DNA from: JABAAE01 sp036336715
GTDB taxonomy: Bacteria > Planctomycetota > Planctomycetia > Pirellulales > Pirellulaceae
Direction of reading: 5' to 3'
Assembly (NCBI GenBank): GCA_036336715.1
Contig: JAYZFP010000218.1
Coordinates: 1 to 24,823, forward strand
Length of the DNA: 24,823 nucleotides
The notes under the pieces are model-generated. The model was not told the origin of the DNA. It did no database searches and was given only the letters and a program-made list of their open reading frames with translations. Below are positions 15,628-23,434 of this stretch, piece by piece. The position numbers and the translations under genes were made by a program. Within the stretch, counting starts at the first letter, position 1. Every line of letters starts with the position of its first letter.

Positions 15628-16746
15628 ATGTTTCTGATCACCCGGATCCCCCGTTATCGACGGAGCCTTTCTGCAATAGGGATCCTTTCAGCGTTCGCGT
15701 TTTCCCTCTGGTTTGTCCCTTTGGGCTTGGCCGCCCAGACAGAAACAACCGCCTCACAGGAGGAACCGCCGGCAAATTCGGATCCGGACGCAGGCCAGCT
15801 GATTCAGCGGGCTTACAAGATCTCGAAGACGGCCGCAAATCGGGCGGATTTCACGCAGACCATTCAGCTTTGCGACCAGGCGATGGAAAAGAAAACCACG
15901 CCGGCCCAACTGAAATACCTGCGTCAGCTGAAATCCTGGTCGCTGGTCGAAAGGGCCAGATTGCACACCGGCATCGAACCAACGGACGCTCTACACAAGT
16001 CAATGGAGGACTGCTTACTGGCCACCCGCCTGGACGCCGACAATTGGAAAGCCCACGTCTGGCTTGCCAAACAGAAGGTCAGCCTGGGAAAAACCGGTGA
16101 GGCCATCCTGAATCTTGATGCGGCGATCCGCAAAAATCCCTCCGATGGCAACCTCTGGTTCAACCGGGCTGAGCTCTTTTTCGCCGGTGGGGAATTCGAA
16201 GTCGCCATTACCGATTACACCCAGGCTCTCAAGTTGAACAAAACTGACGTTCAGGCCCTGACCGGACGTGCCCACAGCTATGTCAGGCTTGCCCAACACG
16301 AGCGGGCTTTATTGGACTATAACGCTGTGGTCGAAAGGGCCGGCAGAAATGCGGTCTCTTTCCTGAACCGTGCCGAACTGCATTTGCGAATGAAAAATTT
16401 CAAATCAGCCGGGGAAGATTACCGGGAGGCACTGACACGCAACCAGAAACTGCCTGCGGCCTACAGGGGAGTTGCCTGGATGTACGCCACCTCAGGCTCT
16501 GACGACTACTACAACCCCACGGTGGCCGACCGGGCCATCAAGCGGGCAATCGAACTGGATGGTCAGGAGACCGCCGAAAACCTGGTCGTGTTGGCGGCAT
16601 CCCAGGCTGCGGGGGGTGAGTACCGGATGGCGAGGGACACTCTCAAGCGGGTCAAAGCCGTTAAGAATCTTGACACCGACTGCCTGGATCGAATCAGGTT
16701 CCTTGAAACCCGCAAGTGGTTCCTTGCGGGCACTGGCAAAAACTAG
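15628..16746 (+). CDS. Exported tetratricopeptide-repeat protein
   Basis: From ATG at 15628 the product is 372 residues. Residues 1-36 are a signal peptide (basic R-I-P-R-Y-R-R, hydrophobic core, ending L-A-A-Q). A Glu/Pro/Thr linker follows. From about residue 130 there are consecutive 34-residue TPR units, recognisable as A-I-L-N-L-D-A-A-I-R-K-N-P, A-I-T-D-Y-T-Q-A-L-K-L-N, A-L-L-D-Y-N-A-V-V and A-G-E-D-Y-R-E-A-L. TPRs mediate protein contacts; the partner is unknown. The start has AAGGAAG just upstream, whereas a TTG at 15568 would place 20 polar residues ahead of the signal peptide. No special link to fumC beyond shared direction is evident. Confidence 0.9.
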   Translation: MFLITRIPRYRRSLSAIGILSAFAFSLWFVPLGLAAQTETTASQEEPPANSDPDAGQLIQRAYKISKTAANRADFTQTIQLCDQAMEKKTTPAQLKYLRQLKSWSLVERARLHTGIEPTDALHKSMEDCLLATRLDADNWKAHVWLAKQKVSLGKTGEAILNLDAAIRKNPSDGNLWFNRAELFFAGGEFEVAITDYTQALKLNKTDVQALTGRAHSYVRLAQHERALLDYNAVVERAGRNAVSFLNRAELHLRMKNFKSAGEDYREALTRNQKLPAAYRGVAWMYATSGSDDYYNPTVADRAIKRAIELDGQETAENLVVLAASQAAGGEYRMARDTLKRVKAVKNLDTDCLDRIRFLETRKWFLAGTGKN

Positions 16747-17183
16747 GGAAACCAGTCGGAAAAAGCTGCAAATTCCGTCCTGAAACCCTGTGATTGACCG
16801 CTGGCTGCCCGGAAAAAGGGAGAAATGTTTTAGGGAAGAAATTTCCCGGTTAACAGAGCCTAAAACCCGATTTGACCTTTCGGCAAATTGGTTTTCAACT
16901 ATCATTGGTTCTTTGCGATTTTTTCCAGGCCGAATCCAATAGCCCACAGGTCGCCTCGCCGCCAGATTTCGCTGGAATCGGGCACCCCCTGACCGGCTTT
17001 TGATCTCTCAAACCGCCTGGATACCGCAAGCGTTCGCCAGTCCTTTGAAATTCGTGGAACCTTTCTGTTTTTCGAGGATCATATCCATTCCGCCCCGCCG
17101 GTCACGTTGGCCTGGTACGAGATGTTGGCGGAGATTTTTTTGTTTTGGGGAGAGAACAGGTACTCTTCGTTACTTGGTGAATT
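16747..17183. other. Long upstream region of the EF-G gene
   Basis: No gene is seen in these 437 bases. A TTGACC at about 16873 is followed by TATCAT only after 22 bases, too far for a standard promoter. The last 80 bases before the EF-G start are T- and G-rich. No ribosomal-protein genes or riboswitch fold are visible. Confidence 0.4.
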
Positions 17184-19295
17184 ATGGACCTAACAAACGT
17201 ACGTAACATCGGCATTTCGGCTCACATTGACTCGGGCAAAACAACTTTGAGCGAACGGATCCTTTTCTACTCAGGAAGAATCCACAAGATCGAGGAGGTC
17301 AAAGGTGACGGTGACGGCGCGACAATGGACCACATGGATCTCGAGAAAGAGCGTGGCATCACCATCACCAGTGCAGCAACGACCGTAACCTGGGAACGAA
17401 GCTTTGATCAGAAACCTTTTACGGTCAACCTGATCGACACCCCTGGACACGTCGATTTTACGGTCGAGGTAGAAAGATCGCTTCGAGTGCTGGATGGTGC
17501 AATCCTGGTCCTCTGTTCGGTAGGTGGGGTGCAGGCCCAGTCTCTCACCGTCGATCGCCAGATGAAAAGGTACGAAATCCCCCGCCTGGCATTCATCAAT
17601 AAAATGGACCGCACCGGTGCCGACGCTTACAGCGTTGTCGACCAGATGGACAAGAAGCTGGCAGCCAATCCGGTGATGATGCAAATTCCAATGGGCGCCG
17701 GCGAGACCTACGAAGGTTGCGTTGACCTGATTCGCATGAAGGCAATCTACAACGATGGTGCCAAGGGTGAAACGGTCCGCGAAGAGGACTGCCCAGCCGA
17801 GTACCTGGAAAAAGCTCAGGAAAAACGGACGGAAATGCTCGACGCTCTTTCGATGTTCAGCGATGAACTGATGGAGTTGCTGATGGAAGAAAAGGATGTT
17901 CCTGAAGAGCTGATTTACAAAACCACGCGGGACGCGGTTCTGGCCCGCGGAATCACCCCTGTCTACGTGGGAACCGCTTTCAAGAACAAGGGAGTTCAGC
18001 CCCTGCTGGATGCGGTCACACAGTACCTGCCTTCTCCCTACGACCGGGATATCAAGGCCAAGCTCTGGGACAACCCAGAAGAAACCCTTGACCTGGAGCC
18101 GGTAGCGGACAAGCCGTTCGTAGGCATGGCATTCAAGATCGTTGAGGATCCCTTTGGACAACTGACCTACACCCGGATCTACCAGGGAACCGTCAAAAAA
18201 GGTGAAACCTACTTCAACCAGCGAACTGGAAAGAAAGACCGCTTCAGTCGAATTCTGCGTATGCATTCCGACAAGCGTGAGGAAATTGATGAAGCTTCGG
18301 CAGGCGATATCGTTGCCATCATGGGAATCGATTGTGCGTCGGGTGAAACCTATGCGTCCCAGCTCAAATACTGCTCGCTGGAAAACATGTTCGTTCCCGA
18401 CCCGGTAATCAAAATGGCGGTTGCTCCCAAGGAGCGCAGCAACGCCGACCGTCTCGGCAAGGCCCTGGCCCGTTTCCGCAAGGAAGACCCCACCTTCAAT
18501 GTCTACACAGACGACGAAACGGCGGAAACCATCATCGCCGGCATGGGGGAACTTCATCTCGAGGTTTACATCGAGAGGATTCGCAGGGAATACAAGGTCG
18601 AAGTCGAAGTCGGTGCCCCCAAGGTCAGCTACCGGGAGATGCCAACGCAAAAGGTGGAATTCGACTACAAGCACAAGAAACAGTCAGGTGGTTCCGGTCA
18701 GTTCGCCCACATCGTGGGCTACATGGAGCCGCTTCCCGAAGATGCGACCGAGGATTTCGTCTTCGAAGACTCCATTGTCAGTGGCCGGATTCCCAAGCAG
18801 TTCATCCCGGCGGTTGAAAAGGGTGTTCGCGGCTGCATGGGCAAGGGCACTGTCGCCAAGTACCCGGTGGTCAGCTACTTCTTCAAACTGGAAGACGGTT
18901 CCTATCACGATGTTGACTCCAGCGAGATGGCATTCCAGATTGCGGCTCGCGGCTGCTTCGCGGAAAACTTCCCGCGTACCAAACCGGTCCTGCTGGAACC
19001 GATCATGAAAATTGAAATCGAATGTCCTGAAAAATTCCAGGGTGATGTGGTTGGTGACGTGACCCGTCGCCGCGGCATGATTGTCTCCACGGAAATGCGG
19101 GAGGACGGTTCATGTGAAATCGTCTCCGAAATCCCCCTTGCAGAGACCTTTGGATATCAGACCGACCTGCGGTCACTCACCCAGGGACAGGGTTCTTCGA
19201 CCATGGAACTTGCCAAGTACTCCAAGGTTCCGTCCAACGTGCAGGAAGAAATCGTTGCCGAGCGCAACAAGGAGCAACTTGCGGGAGCCAAGTAG
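17184..19295 (+). CDS. fusA: Elongation factor G, spd/mitochondrial EFG1-like type
   Basis: The 703-residue product is a translational GTPase that moves tRNA and mRNA through the ribosome. The G domain shows A-H-I-D-S-G-K-T (13-20), R-G-I-T-I-T (57-62), D-T-P-G-H (85-89) and N-K-M-D (139-142), followed by the domain II-V sequence of EF-G (for example G-M-G-E-L-H-L-E-V and, near the end, R-R-G-M-I-V-S-T). The P-loop Ser in place of the usual Ala of bacterial EF-G, and G-V-Q-A-Q-S-L-T-V-D-R-Q-M-K-R-Y, are features of the EFG1 group shared by spirochaetes, planctomycetes, some delta-proteobacteria and mitochondria. It stands alone, not in the str operon with rpsL/rpsG/tuf. A second EF-G is expected elsewhere in such genomes. 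ATG at 17184 is the only sensible start; the ribosome site is weak. Confidence 0.95.
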   Translation: MDLTNVRNIGISAHIDSGKTTLSERILFYSGRIHKIEEVKGDGDGATMDHMDLEKERGITITSAATTVTWERSFDQKPFTVNLIDTPGHVDFTVEVERSLRVLDGAILVLCSVGGVQAQSLTVDRQMKRYEIPRLAFINKMDRTGADAYSVVDQMDKKLAANPVMMQIPMGAGETYEGCVDLIRMKAIYNDGAKGETVREEDCPAEYLEKAQEKRTEMLDALSMFSDELMELLMEEKDVPEELIYKTTRDAVLARGITPVYVGTAFKNKGVQPLLDAVTQYLPSPYDRDIKAKLWDNPEETLDLEPVADKPFVGMAFKIVEDPFGQLTYTRIYQGTVKKGETYFNQRTGKKDRFSRILRMHSDKREEIDEASAGDIVAIMGIDCASGETYASQLKYCSLENMFVPDPVIKMAVAPKERSNADRLGKALARFRKEDPTFNVYTDDETAETIIAGMGELHLEVYIERIRREYKVEVEVGAPKVSYREMPTQKVEFDYKHKKQSGGSGQFAHIVGYMEPLPEDATEDFVFEDSIVSGRIPKQFIPAVEKGVRGCMGKGTVAKYPVVSYFFKLEDGSYHDVDSSEMAFQIAARGCFAENFPRTKPVLLEPIMKIEIECPEKFQGDVVGDVTRRRGMIVSTEMREDGSCEIVSEIPLAETFGYQTDLRSLTQGQGSSTMELAKYSKVPSNVQEEIVAERNKEQLAGAK

Positions 19296-19320
19296 TCTGG
19301 AACCCGGTAGAATCGGGAGC

Positions 19321-19392
19321 CCCGATCCTGGTGACCCGATCCTGGGACAACCCTGAACAGATAACCCTGCTTGGAAAACCAGAACAGATAAC
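19321..19392. repeat. Two short direct repeats downstream of EF-G
   Basis: CCCGATCCTGG occurs at 19321-19331 and 19335-19345, and GAACAGATAAC at 19355-19365 and 19382-19392. Both pairs lie between the EF-G stop and its terminator. Confidence 0.8.
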
Positions 19393-19393
19393 A

Positions 19394-19421
19394 GGCGGCC
19401 GATTCATCGGCCGCCTTTTTT
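19394..19421 (+). terminator. Intrinsic terminator of the EF-G gene
   Basis: A perfect 9-bp GC-rich stem (GGCGGCCGA / TCGGCCGCC) with a TTCA loop runs into six Ts, about 100 bases after the EF-G stop and 40 bases before the end of the convergent methyltransferase gene. Confidence 0.92.
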
Positions 19422-19461
19422 GTTTCCTCCTCTGTTCATTGCGGAAACCGAAAACAGCATT

Positions 19462-20379
19462 TCACTCGACTGTCCGGCTGCCGTTCAACTGGCCCAGAAA
19501 TTTCCGGGCCAGCATTCTGACCACGGTTACCGAAATGGAATTTCCGAGGAGTTTATACAGCTGTAGATCGGATAACCAGTCGGGCAAAATAAAACTGGAC
19601 CCGAATTCGTCGTTCTGAAAACCGAGCAAGCGGGCGATTTCAGCGGGAGTAAAGCGACGAACCCGGCCATGCTCTTCCAGAAAGGAACCGCTCCGGGTCA
19701 TCGATCTTCCGTAGGCAGCCGTAAAACAGTTGGTTACCCGGGCGTCTCTTGGAACGACGTTCATTCCTGCCTGGTAACGCTCCAGGATGGCAGGGGCCAG
19801 CACACTCCCTTCCACAGCGGACTGGTCGAGAAATTCCCCCAGGTTCCGTGTCTCAACTTCGGTAACCGACCACTCAAAGTGAATGTCACGGGAAGCAACC
19901 AGGTAGTAGCGTACGCGCCGGTTGGGCACCCCGAGCACCGTGGGGCAGATCTCCAGTTCTGTTATATGGAAGCCGCCAGCCTTCAAAACCATGACCAGTT
20001 CGTTGCGGATTCCCGAAGACTCGAAACCGGGGACGTTTTCCAGCAGAAGATGCCTGGGAGGATGACTCACCAGGATGCGAAGCAGGTATTTGAGTGCCGC
20101 CGAACGTAGGTCCTGGCTGCCCCTTCTTTGGCCTCGCCGCGTGAAGGGCTGACAGGGCGCCGACAACCACCAGGTGTCCGCTGACCAGTCAGTCAGTGCG
20201 GACACCGAGAGGGATTCAATCGATTTGACAATATAGGGATGGTCAAAGTTTGCCCGGTAGACGCGTTCCGCATTCTGGTTGATGTCAATGGCCGCTACCA
20301 CATCAGCCATTCCCTCAAAGGCCCTGGCCGCTCCACCGATTCCGGCAAAAAACTCCATCACCCTGGGGCGTTCCAACAT
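19462..20379 (-). CDS. Dnmt2-like C5-cytosine methyltransferase
   Basis: The 305-residue product has all core motifs of SAM-dependent C5-cytosine methyltransferases: M-E-F-F-A-G-I-G-G (residues 8-16) for cofactor binding, A-P-C-Q-P-F-T-R with catalytic Cys76, E-N-V at 114-116, R-R-V-R-Y-Y-L and the C-terminal L-L-G-N-S-I-S-V. Several details point to Dnmt2, which methylates C38 of tRNA, rather than DNA enzymes: P-C-Q-P-F-T-R, E-N-V-P-G-F-E-S-S, the N-C-F-T-A-A-Y-G block (217-224) carrying the Dnmt2 CFT motif, and a very short target-recognition region. No restriction enzyme or Vsr gene is nearby. The ATG at 20379 lies 14 bases after the fhcC stop, so the two are probably cotranscribed; GTG 20382 and ATG 20358 are alternatives. 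A DNA methyltransferase remains possible. Confidence 0.82.
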   Translation of the reverse strand: MLERPRVMEFFAGIGGAARAFEGMADVVAAIDINQNAERVYRANFDHPYIVKSIESLSVSALTDWSADTWWLSAPCQPFTRRGQRRGSQDLRSAALKYLLRILVSHPPRHLLLENVPGFESSGIRNELVMVLKAGGFHITELEICPTVLGVPNRRVRYYLVASRDIHFEWSVTEVETRNLGEFLDQSAVEGSVLAPAILERYQAGMNVVPRDARVTNCFTAAYGRSMTRSGSFLEEHGRVRRFTPAEIARLLGFQNDEFGSSFILPDWLSDLQLYKLLGNSISVTVVRMLARKFLGQLNGSRTVE

Positions 20380-20393
20380 CACGAGTCCAGGGC

Positions 20394-21200
20394 TCAGGCC
20401 GCTTTGATGAAGATCTCACCACGCCCGCCCTCAAGGAAATCACCGTGGTAAAGATCAACCTTTCTTGGAAAGCTGGCACCATATTTCCGCTGCTGTAGGA
20501 TATTGTCCGCAATGGAGCAGATATCCAGTTCCTGGCGGCAGGCAAAACGGAATGTCGGTAGCAGTTCGGGGGGCTTCTCTCCGAGGAAGGCAAGAGTTCC
20601 CCGTCGCATGCCGGCGCCATGGCGGATGCCCGCATCACCGAATACAAAAATGCTGCCGGCCAGCATATTGAAACCGGCAAGGTCACCGAGACCGCCGACG
20701 GCGATCAACCCTCTTCGCATCGTATGTCCAACCTCGTTACCAGCCTGCCCCTTGACCAGGATGGTCCCGCCGGTCATGCCCCGGGGGCTGCCGCGATAGG
20801 CAGCTCCCACCAGGTGCCCTGCCGAACCCTCAACCTCGATACAGCCGGCTTTCATCTCAGCACCCACCCAGTCGGAAACACTCCCACTGACATGGATCTC
20901 GCCACCGGTCATCTCGCTACCGAGGTGACGTCCTGCATTTCCCTCGACTTCGACTCGTCCCCCCGAAAGGCCGGCCCCAATCCAATGCACCCCTTTCAGA
21001 TCCCCGGTCCATCTGAAAATCAGGTCGCTGCAGGACCCCCGGGCGGAAAAAAAATCACCGAACTCGACTTCCTGCTTGCCATGGAATATCTTGGTTTTCC
21101 TGACCTCGTCGAGACTCTGGTCTGCCAGTAAATCCGGCCGAATATTTTCGACTTCCAGTGGAATGCTGGTCGATTGAATCTGCTCTATTTCAACTGGCAT
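20394..21200 (-). CDS. fhcC: Formyltransferase/hydrolase complex subunit C (FhcC; formylmethanofuran dehydrogenase subunit C-like)
   Basis: The 268-residue product has an N-terminal segment followed by a right-handed beta-helix of repeated G-x-x-x-G units (about residues 75-215): G-A-G-L-S-G-G-R-V-E-V-E-G-N-A-G, G-S-E-M-T-G-G-E-I-H-V-S-G, G-A-E-M-K-A-G-C-I-E-V-E-G-S-A-G and so on. This GXGXG fold is that of FwdC/FmdC and of the bacterial FhcC, which with FhcA, B and D converts formyl-H4MPT to formate plus H4MPT through a methanofuran analogue. Glutamate synthase's C-terminal domain shares the fold, but here it is a free subunit with the FmdC length. Planctomycetes are known to carry H4MPT-linked C1 genes. 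FhcA, B and D are not in this window. ATG at 21200 has a GGTGAG upstream. Confidence 0.9.
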   Translation of the reverse strand: MPVEIEQIQSTSIPLEVENIRPDLLADQSLDEVRKTKIFHGKQEVEFGDFFSARGSCSDLIFRWTGDLKGVHWIGAGLSGGRVEVEGNAGRHLGSEMTGGEIHVSGSVSDWVGAEMKAGCIEVEGSAGHLVGAAYRGSPRGMTGGTILVKGQAGNEVGHTMRRGLIAVGGLGDLAGFNMLAGSIFVFGDAGIRHGAGMRRGTLAFLGEKPPELLPTFRFACRQELDICSIADNILQQRKYGASFPRKVDLYHGDFLEGGRGEIFIKAA

Positions 21201-21296
21201 ACCGGCTCACCCATGGAATGAAAAGCTCCTATTGTATCCCAAGTCATCGGTTTCGGCTAAGCAGAAACTGAAATCAATACCTCCGACTGCACGACG

Positions 21297-21941
21297 ATGA
21301 AACAGACAGAACCACCGATTCAACGCTCGGACAGTCTTGGCGGGATCGTTCTCTGCGGTGGCAAAAGCAGCCGCATGGGAACTTCCAAGGCCTGGTTAAA
21401 AATAGGCAACCTCTACCTGCTTCAGCAAGTCACCAGAACCTTGCAAAAGATGTGCAGGCAATTGGTGGTGGTCAAGGCGGGAAGGCAGGATATCCCCGAC
21501 CCGGGCAAAGAGGCAATCGTTGTCGCTGACGAATACCCGGACGCAGGACCGCTGGGCGGAATACATACCGGTTTGAAACAGCTGAAATCGAGCGGAGTGG
21601 AACAGGCATTTGTGACTGCATGTGACTGCCCTTTCCTGAACCTCAGGGTGGTCCGATTCCTGGAACAGGAGCGTGAGCCGGGCAGCGAAATTGTCCTCCT
21701 GACCGATGGAAAATACCATCACGTTCTTTCAGCGATCTACAGCGTGCAGGTCCTTGAAACGGCGAAAAAGCTGCTTGACGAAGGCCGGCTGCGCCCACTG
21801 AGCCTGACAGAATTTCATCCCACCACGCTGATTCACGTGGACCGGATCCGCTCCATTGACCCGGACCTCGATTCACTGCACAACCTGAACTCCCCGGAAG
21901 ATTACCAGGCTGCAGTACGACGATACGAGAGCCTTGGGTAA
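21297..21941 (+). CDS. mobA: Molybdenum cofactor guanylyltransferase (MobA-like)
   Basis: The 214-residue product has the MobA nucleotidyltransferase pattern: G-G-I-V-L-C-G-G-K-S-S-R-M-G-T-S-K-A-W-L (about 15-34) binding GTP, D-E-Y-P-D-A-G-P-L-G-G-I-H-T-G-L, and the metal-binding A-C-D-C-P-F-L-N. MobA attaches GMP to molybdopterin, giving the guanine dinucleotide cofactor in the cytoplasm. Length is near the family's 190-210. It diverges from fhcC with 96 bases between the starts. Formylmethanofuran dehydrogenases of archaea use such a cofactor, which makes the neighbourhood suggestive, although the bacterial Fhc complex is generally considered not to need molybdenum for its hydrolytic role. 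The CobY/MocA nucleotidyltransferases are the alternative assignment. Confidence 0.85.
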   Translation: MKQTEPPIQRSDSLGGIVLCGGKSSRMGTSKAWLKIGNLYLLQQVTRTLQKMCRQLVVVKAGRQDIPDPGKEAIVVADEYPDAGPLGGIHTGLKQLKSSGVEQAFVTACDCPFLNLRVVRFLEQEREPGSEIVLLTDGKYHHVLSAIYSVQVLETAKKLLDEGRLRPLSLTEFHPTTLIHVDRIRSIDPDLDSLHNLNSPEDYQAAVRRYESLG

Positions 21942-22008
21942 AGCACTTTTGCAGTCAGGGAAACTCCCTCTACCGGCATCGCAAGAATGGAGCCTTAACC
22001 GCTCCAGT

Positions 22009-22031
22009 GAAAACCGTCCGCTCCCGACGGT
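22009..22031 (-). terminator. Intrinsic terminator of the SufE gene
   Basis: A 6-bp stem (ACCGTC 22013-22018 / GACGGT 22026-22031) with a 7-base loop is followed on the minus strand by a short run of Ts. It lies 12 bases past the SufE stop. Confidence 0.6.
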
Positions 22032-22042
22032 CCCTGGTAACC

Positions 22043-22477
22043 TCACCCTCCCGCGAGGGACTCGGCGGCAAGCTCCTTGACACGTTTGACCATGGAGAAA
22101 AGACCATTGCGGCGATTGGGACTCAGGTGCTGATTCAGTCCAAAGCGGGCAAAAAGATCGGTTGCTTCAAACTGCAAAATATCTTCCGGTGATTTCCGGG
22201 CAAAAGCGGCTGTCAGGATCACAATCAGCCCTTTGACGATCAATGAGTCACTGTCAGCGACAATCCTGAGGGTTCCGTCGTTTGGATCCACCTCGGCAAC
22301 CAGCCAGACGGTGCTCATGCATCCGTGGACCTGGTTCTCCCCGGTCTGGGTACCCTGGGGCATGGGGGGCAGCTGCCTTCCCATTTCGATGATGTACTCG
22401 TAGCGCTCGTCCCATTCTTCGAGATATTCAAAGGTTTCGCAAAGTTCATCGAGCGAGGGGGGGAATTCTTCGGCCAC
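22043..22477 (-). CDS. sufE: SufE-family sulfur acceptor protein
   Basis: The 144-residue product is a full-length SufE/CsdE-like protein. It carries the active-site loop N-Q-V-H-G-C-M-S-T-V-W with Cys53, which takes persulfide sulfur from a cysteine desulfurase for iron-sulfur cluster assembly. Other family marks are the N-terminal helix with W-D-E-R-Y-E-Y-I-I-E-M-G-R-Q-L-P-P and the block D-S-D-S-L-I-V-K-G-L-I-V-I-L. The only usable start is GTG at 22477, just before the family's first helix. No sufS or sufBCD lies in the window. It could serve the Suf or the Csd system; the sequence alone does not decide. Confidence 0.93.
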   Translation of the reverse strand: MAEEFPPSLDELCETFEYLEEWDERYEYIIEMGRQLPPMPQGTQTGENQVHGCMSTVWLVAEVDPNDGTLRIVADSDSLIVKGLIVILTAAFARKSPEDILQFEATDLFARFGLNQHLSPNRRNGLFSMVKRVKELAAESLAGG

Positions 22478-22629
22478 AATTCAGTTCTTGCAGGAGGACA
22501 CGGATTTTTTCTGCGAAACCGCCGGGATTTGCCTTTACTCTATCCCAAAGTCGAACCGCTCAACAGGAGAGGCGAACCGTCAGCGGGGTCATATTCAAAA
22601 CAGGATGGATCCGTTAAAATAATGTTAGA

Positions 22630-22703
22630 CGGGCTGTAGCGTAGTCTGGTAGCGCGCAACACTGGGGGTGTTGAGGTCGCTGGTTCGAATCCAGTCAGCC
22701 CGA
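22630..22703 (+). tRNA. tRNA-Pro (anticodon GGG)
   Basis: The 74-base gene folds as a complete cloverleaf. The acceptor stem CGGGCTG/CAGCCCG pairs perfectly; the D arm contains AGTCTGGTAGC; the anticodon stem CAACA/TGTTG encloses the loop CTGGGGG, giving anticodon GGG; the T arm is CTGGTTCGAATCCAG. The discriminator base is A and no CCA is encoded. The G37 that follows the anticodon fits a Trm D-type m1G substrate. A strong terminator follows. Confidence 0.96.
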
Positions 22704-22715
22704 CTCGAGAACACG

Positions 22716-22756
22716 ACAGCTCGTCGCATTGCCATGCGACGAGCTGTTTGTCTTTT
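22716..22756 (+). terminator. Strong hairpin terminator after tRNA-Pro
   Basis: A perfect 14-bp stem (ACAGCTCGTCGCAT / ATGCGACGAGCTGT) with a TGCC loop is followed by a T-rich tail. It begins 13 bases after the tRNA. Confidence 0.88.
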
Positions 22757-22953
22757 GCCCAGAACGATTTGCGTTGACACATGTTGTGTGTGAAGTTGGA
22801 ACACACGGCCATAAGTTCGGGTTTTGAGTATCTGCTCCAGGCAGCCTCTTGTGGCTGTTTCCTTAAGCCATTTCAAATACTGCTGCCGGTTTCCCATGCA
22901 TGCGTCGCATATGCTTCCCTCGTAAGGAGCAACAGGAGACCAGGGGGAACAAC

Positions 22954-23340
22954 GTGACAAGACAAACGATGCATGCATTTGTTATCGCCGTTGTCTGGTC
23001 TGTTTCCTGCCCCGCGGCCGAGTTGCGATGCGCAAAAATTTTCACCGACCACTATGTACTGCAAGGCGAAATGCCTTTACCCGTTTGGGGATGGGCGAAA
23101 CCGGATTCTCAGGTAACGCTGAAGTTCGCAGACCAGGAGAAGACGGTGAGGGTCGACGGAAATGGCGAGTGGCTGCTGGGGCTCGACCCCATGCAGGGCA
23201 ACCGCAAGTCGCGAGAACTGGCCATTTCCTCGACTGGCCAGTCTGTCACGCTGAAGGATGTAGTCGCGGGTGACGTATCGCTGGCGGGCGGACAGACGAA
23301 CATCGTTTTTTTCATTCCAAAGGCGAACCTGAGTCCATGA
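22954..23340 (+). pseudogene. 5' remnant of a sialate O-acetylesterase-like gene
   Basis: The frame opens with GTG at 22954 after a GGGGG ribosome site, encodes a signal peptide (H-A-F-V-I-A-V-V-W-S-V-S-C-P-A-A) and then the start of a sialate O-acetylesterase: L-R-C-A-K-I-F-T-D-H-Y-V-L-Q-G-E-M-P-L-P-V-W-G-W-A. It continues with the family's small N-terminal beta domain up to the point where the catalytic G-Q-S-N-M motif is expected. There it reads G-G-Q-T-N-I, with Thr for the nucleophilic Ser and lost W and C neighbours, and ends 14 residues later. About 128 residues remain of a family length near 500-650. No continuation is seen in other frames before the metallopeptidase gene at 23435. 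It is best read as a decaying fragment; expression as a tiny secreted protein is possible. Confidence 0.75.
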
Positions 23341-23434
23341 TGTCAGGCCGGCGTTGCACCCTCTTTGGGTGTCTCCCAAAAATCAGCCGGAGGGATCTTC
23401 CACACCGTTTTTTCAAAGACCCGCAGCATTGCGA

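Noticed and set aside
17271..18674. A 467-codon minus-strand open frame inside the EF-G gene
   Set aside because: It is the antisense of a highly conserved gene with strong codon bias; the product has no recognisable motif.
19462..20379. Restriction-modification system around the cytosine methyltransferase
   Set aside because: No endonuclease, Vsr or specificity gene is adjacent; the neighbours are fhcC and EF-G, and the motifs are Dnmt2-like.
23364..23380. Hairpin TTTGGG/CCCAAA between the esterase remnant and the metallopeptidase gene as a terminator
   Set aside because: The stem is only 6 bp and is not followed by a T-run on either strand.
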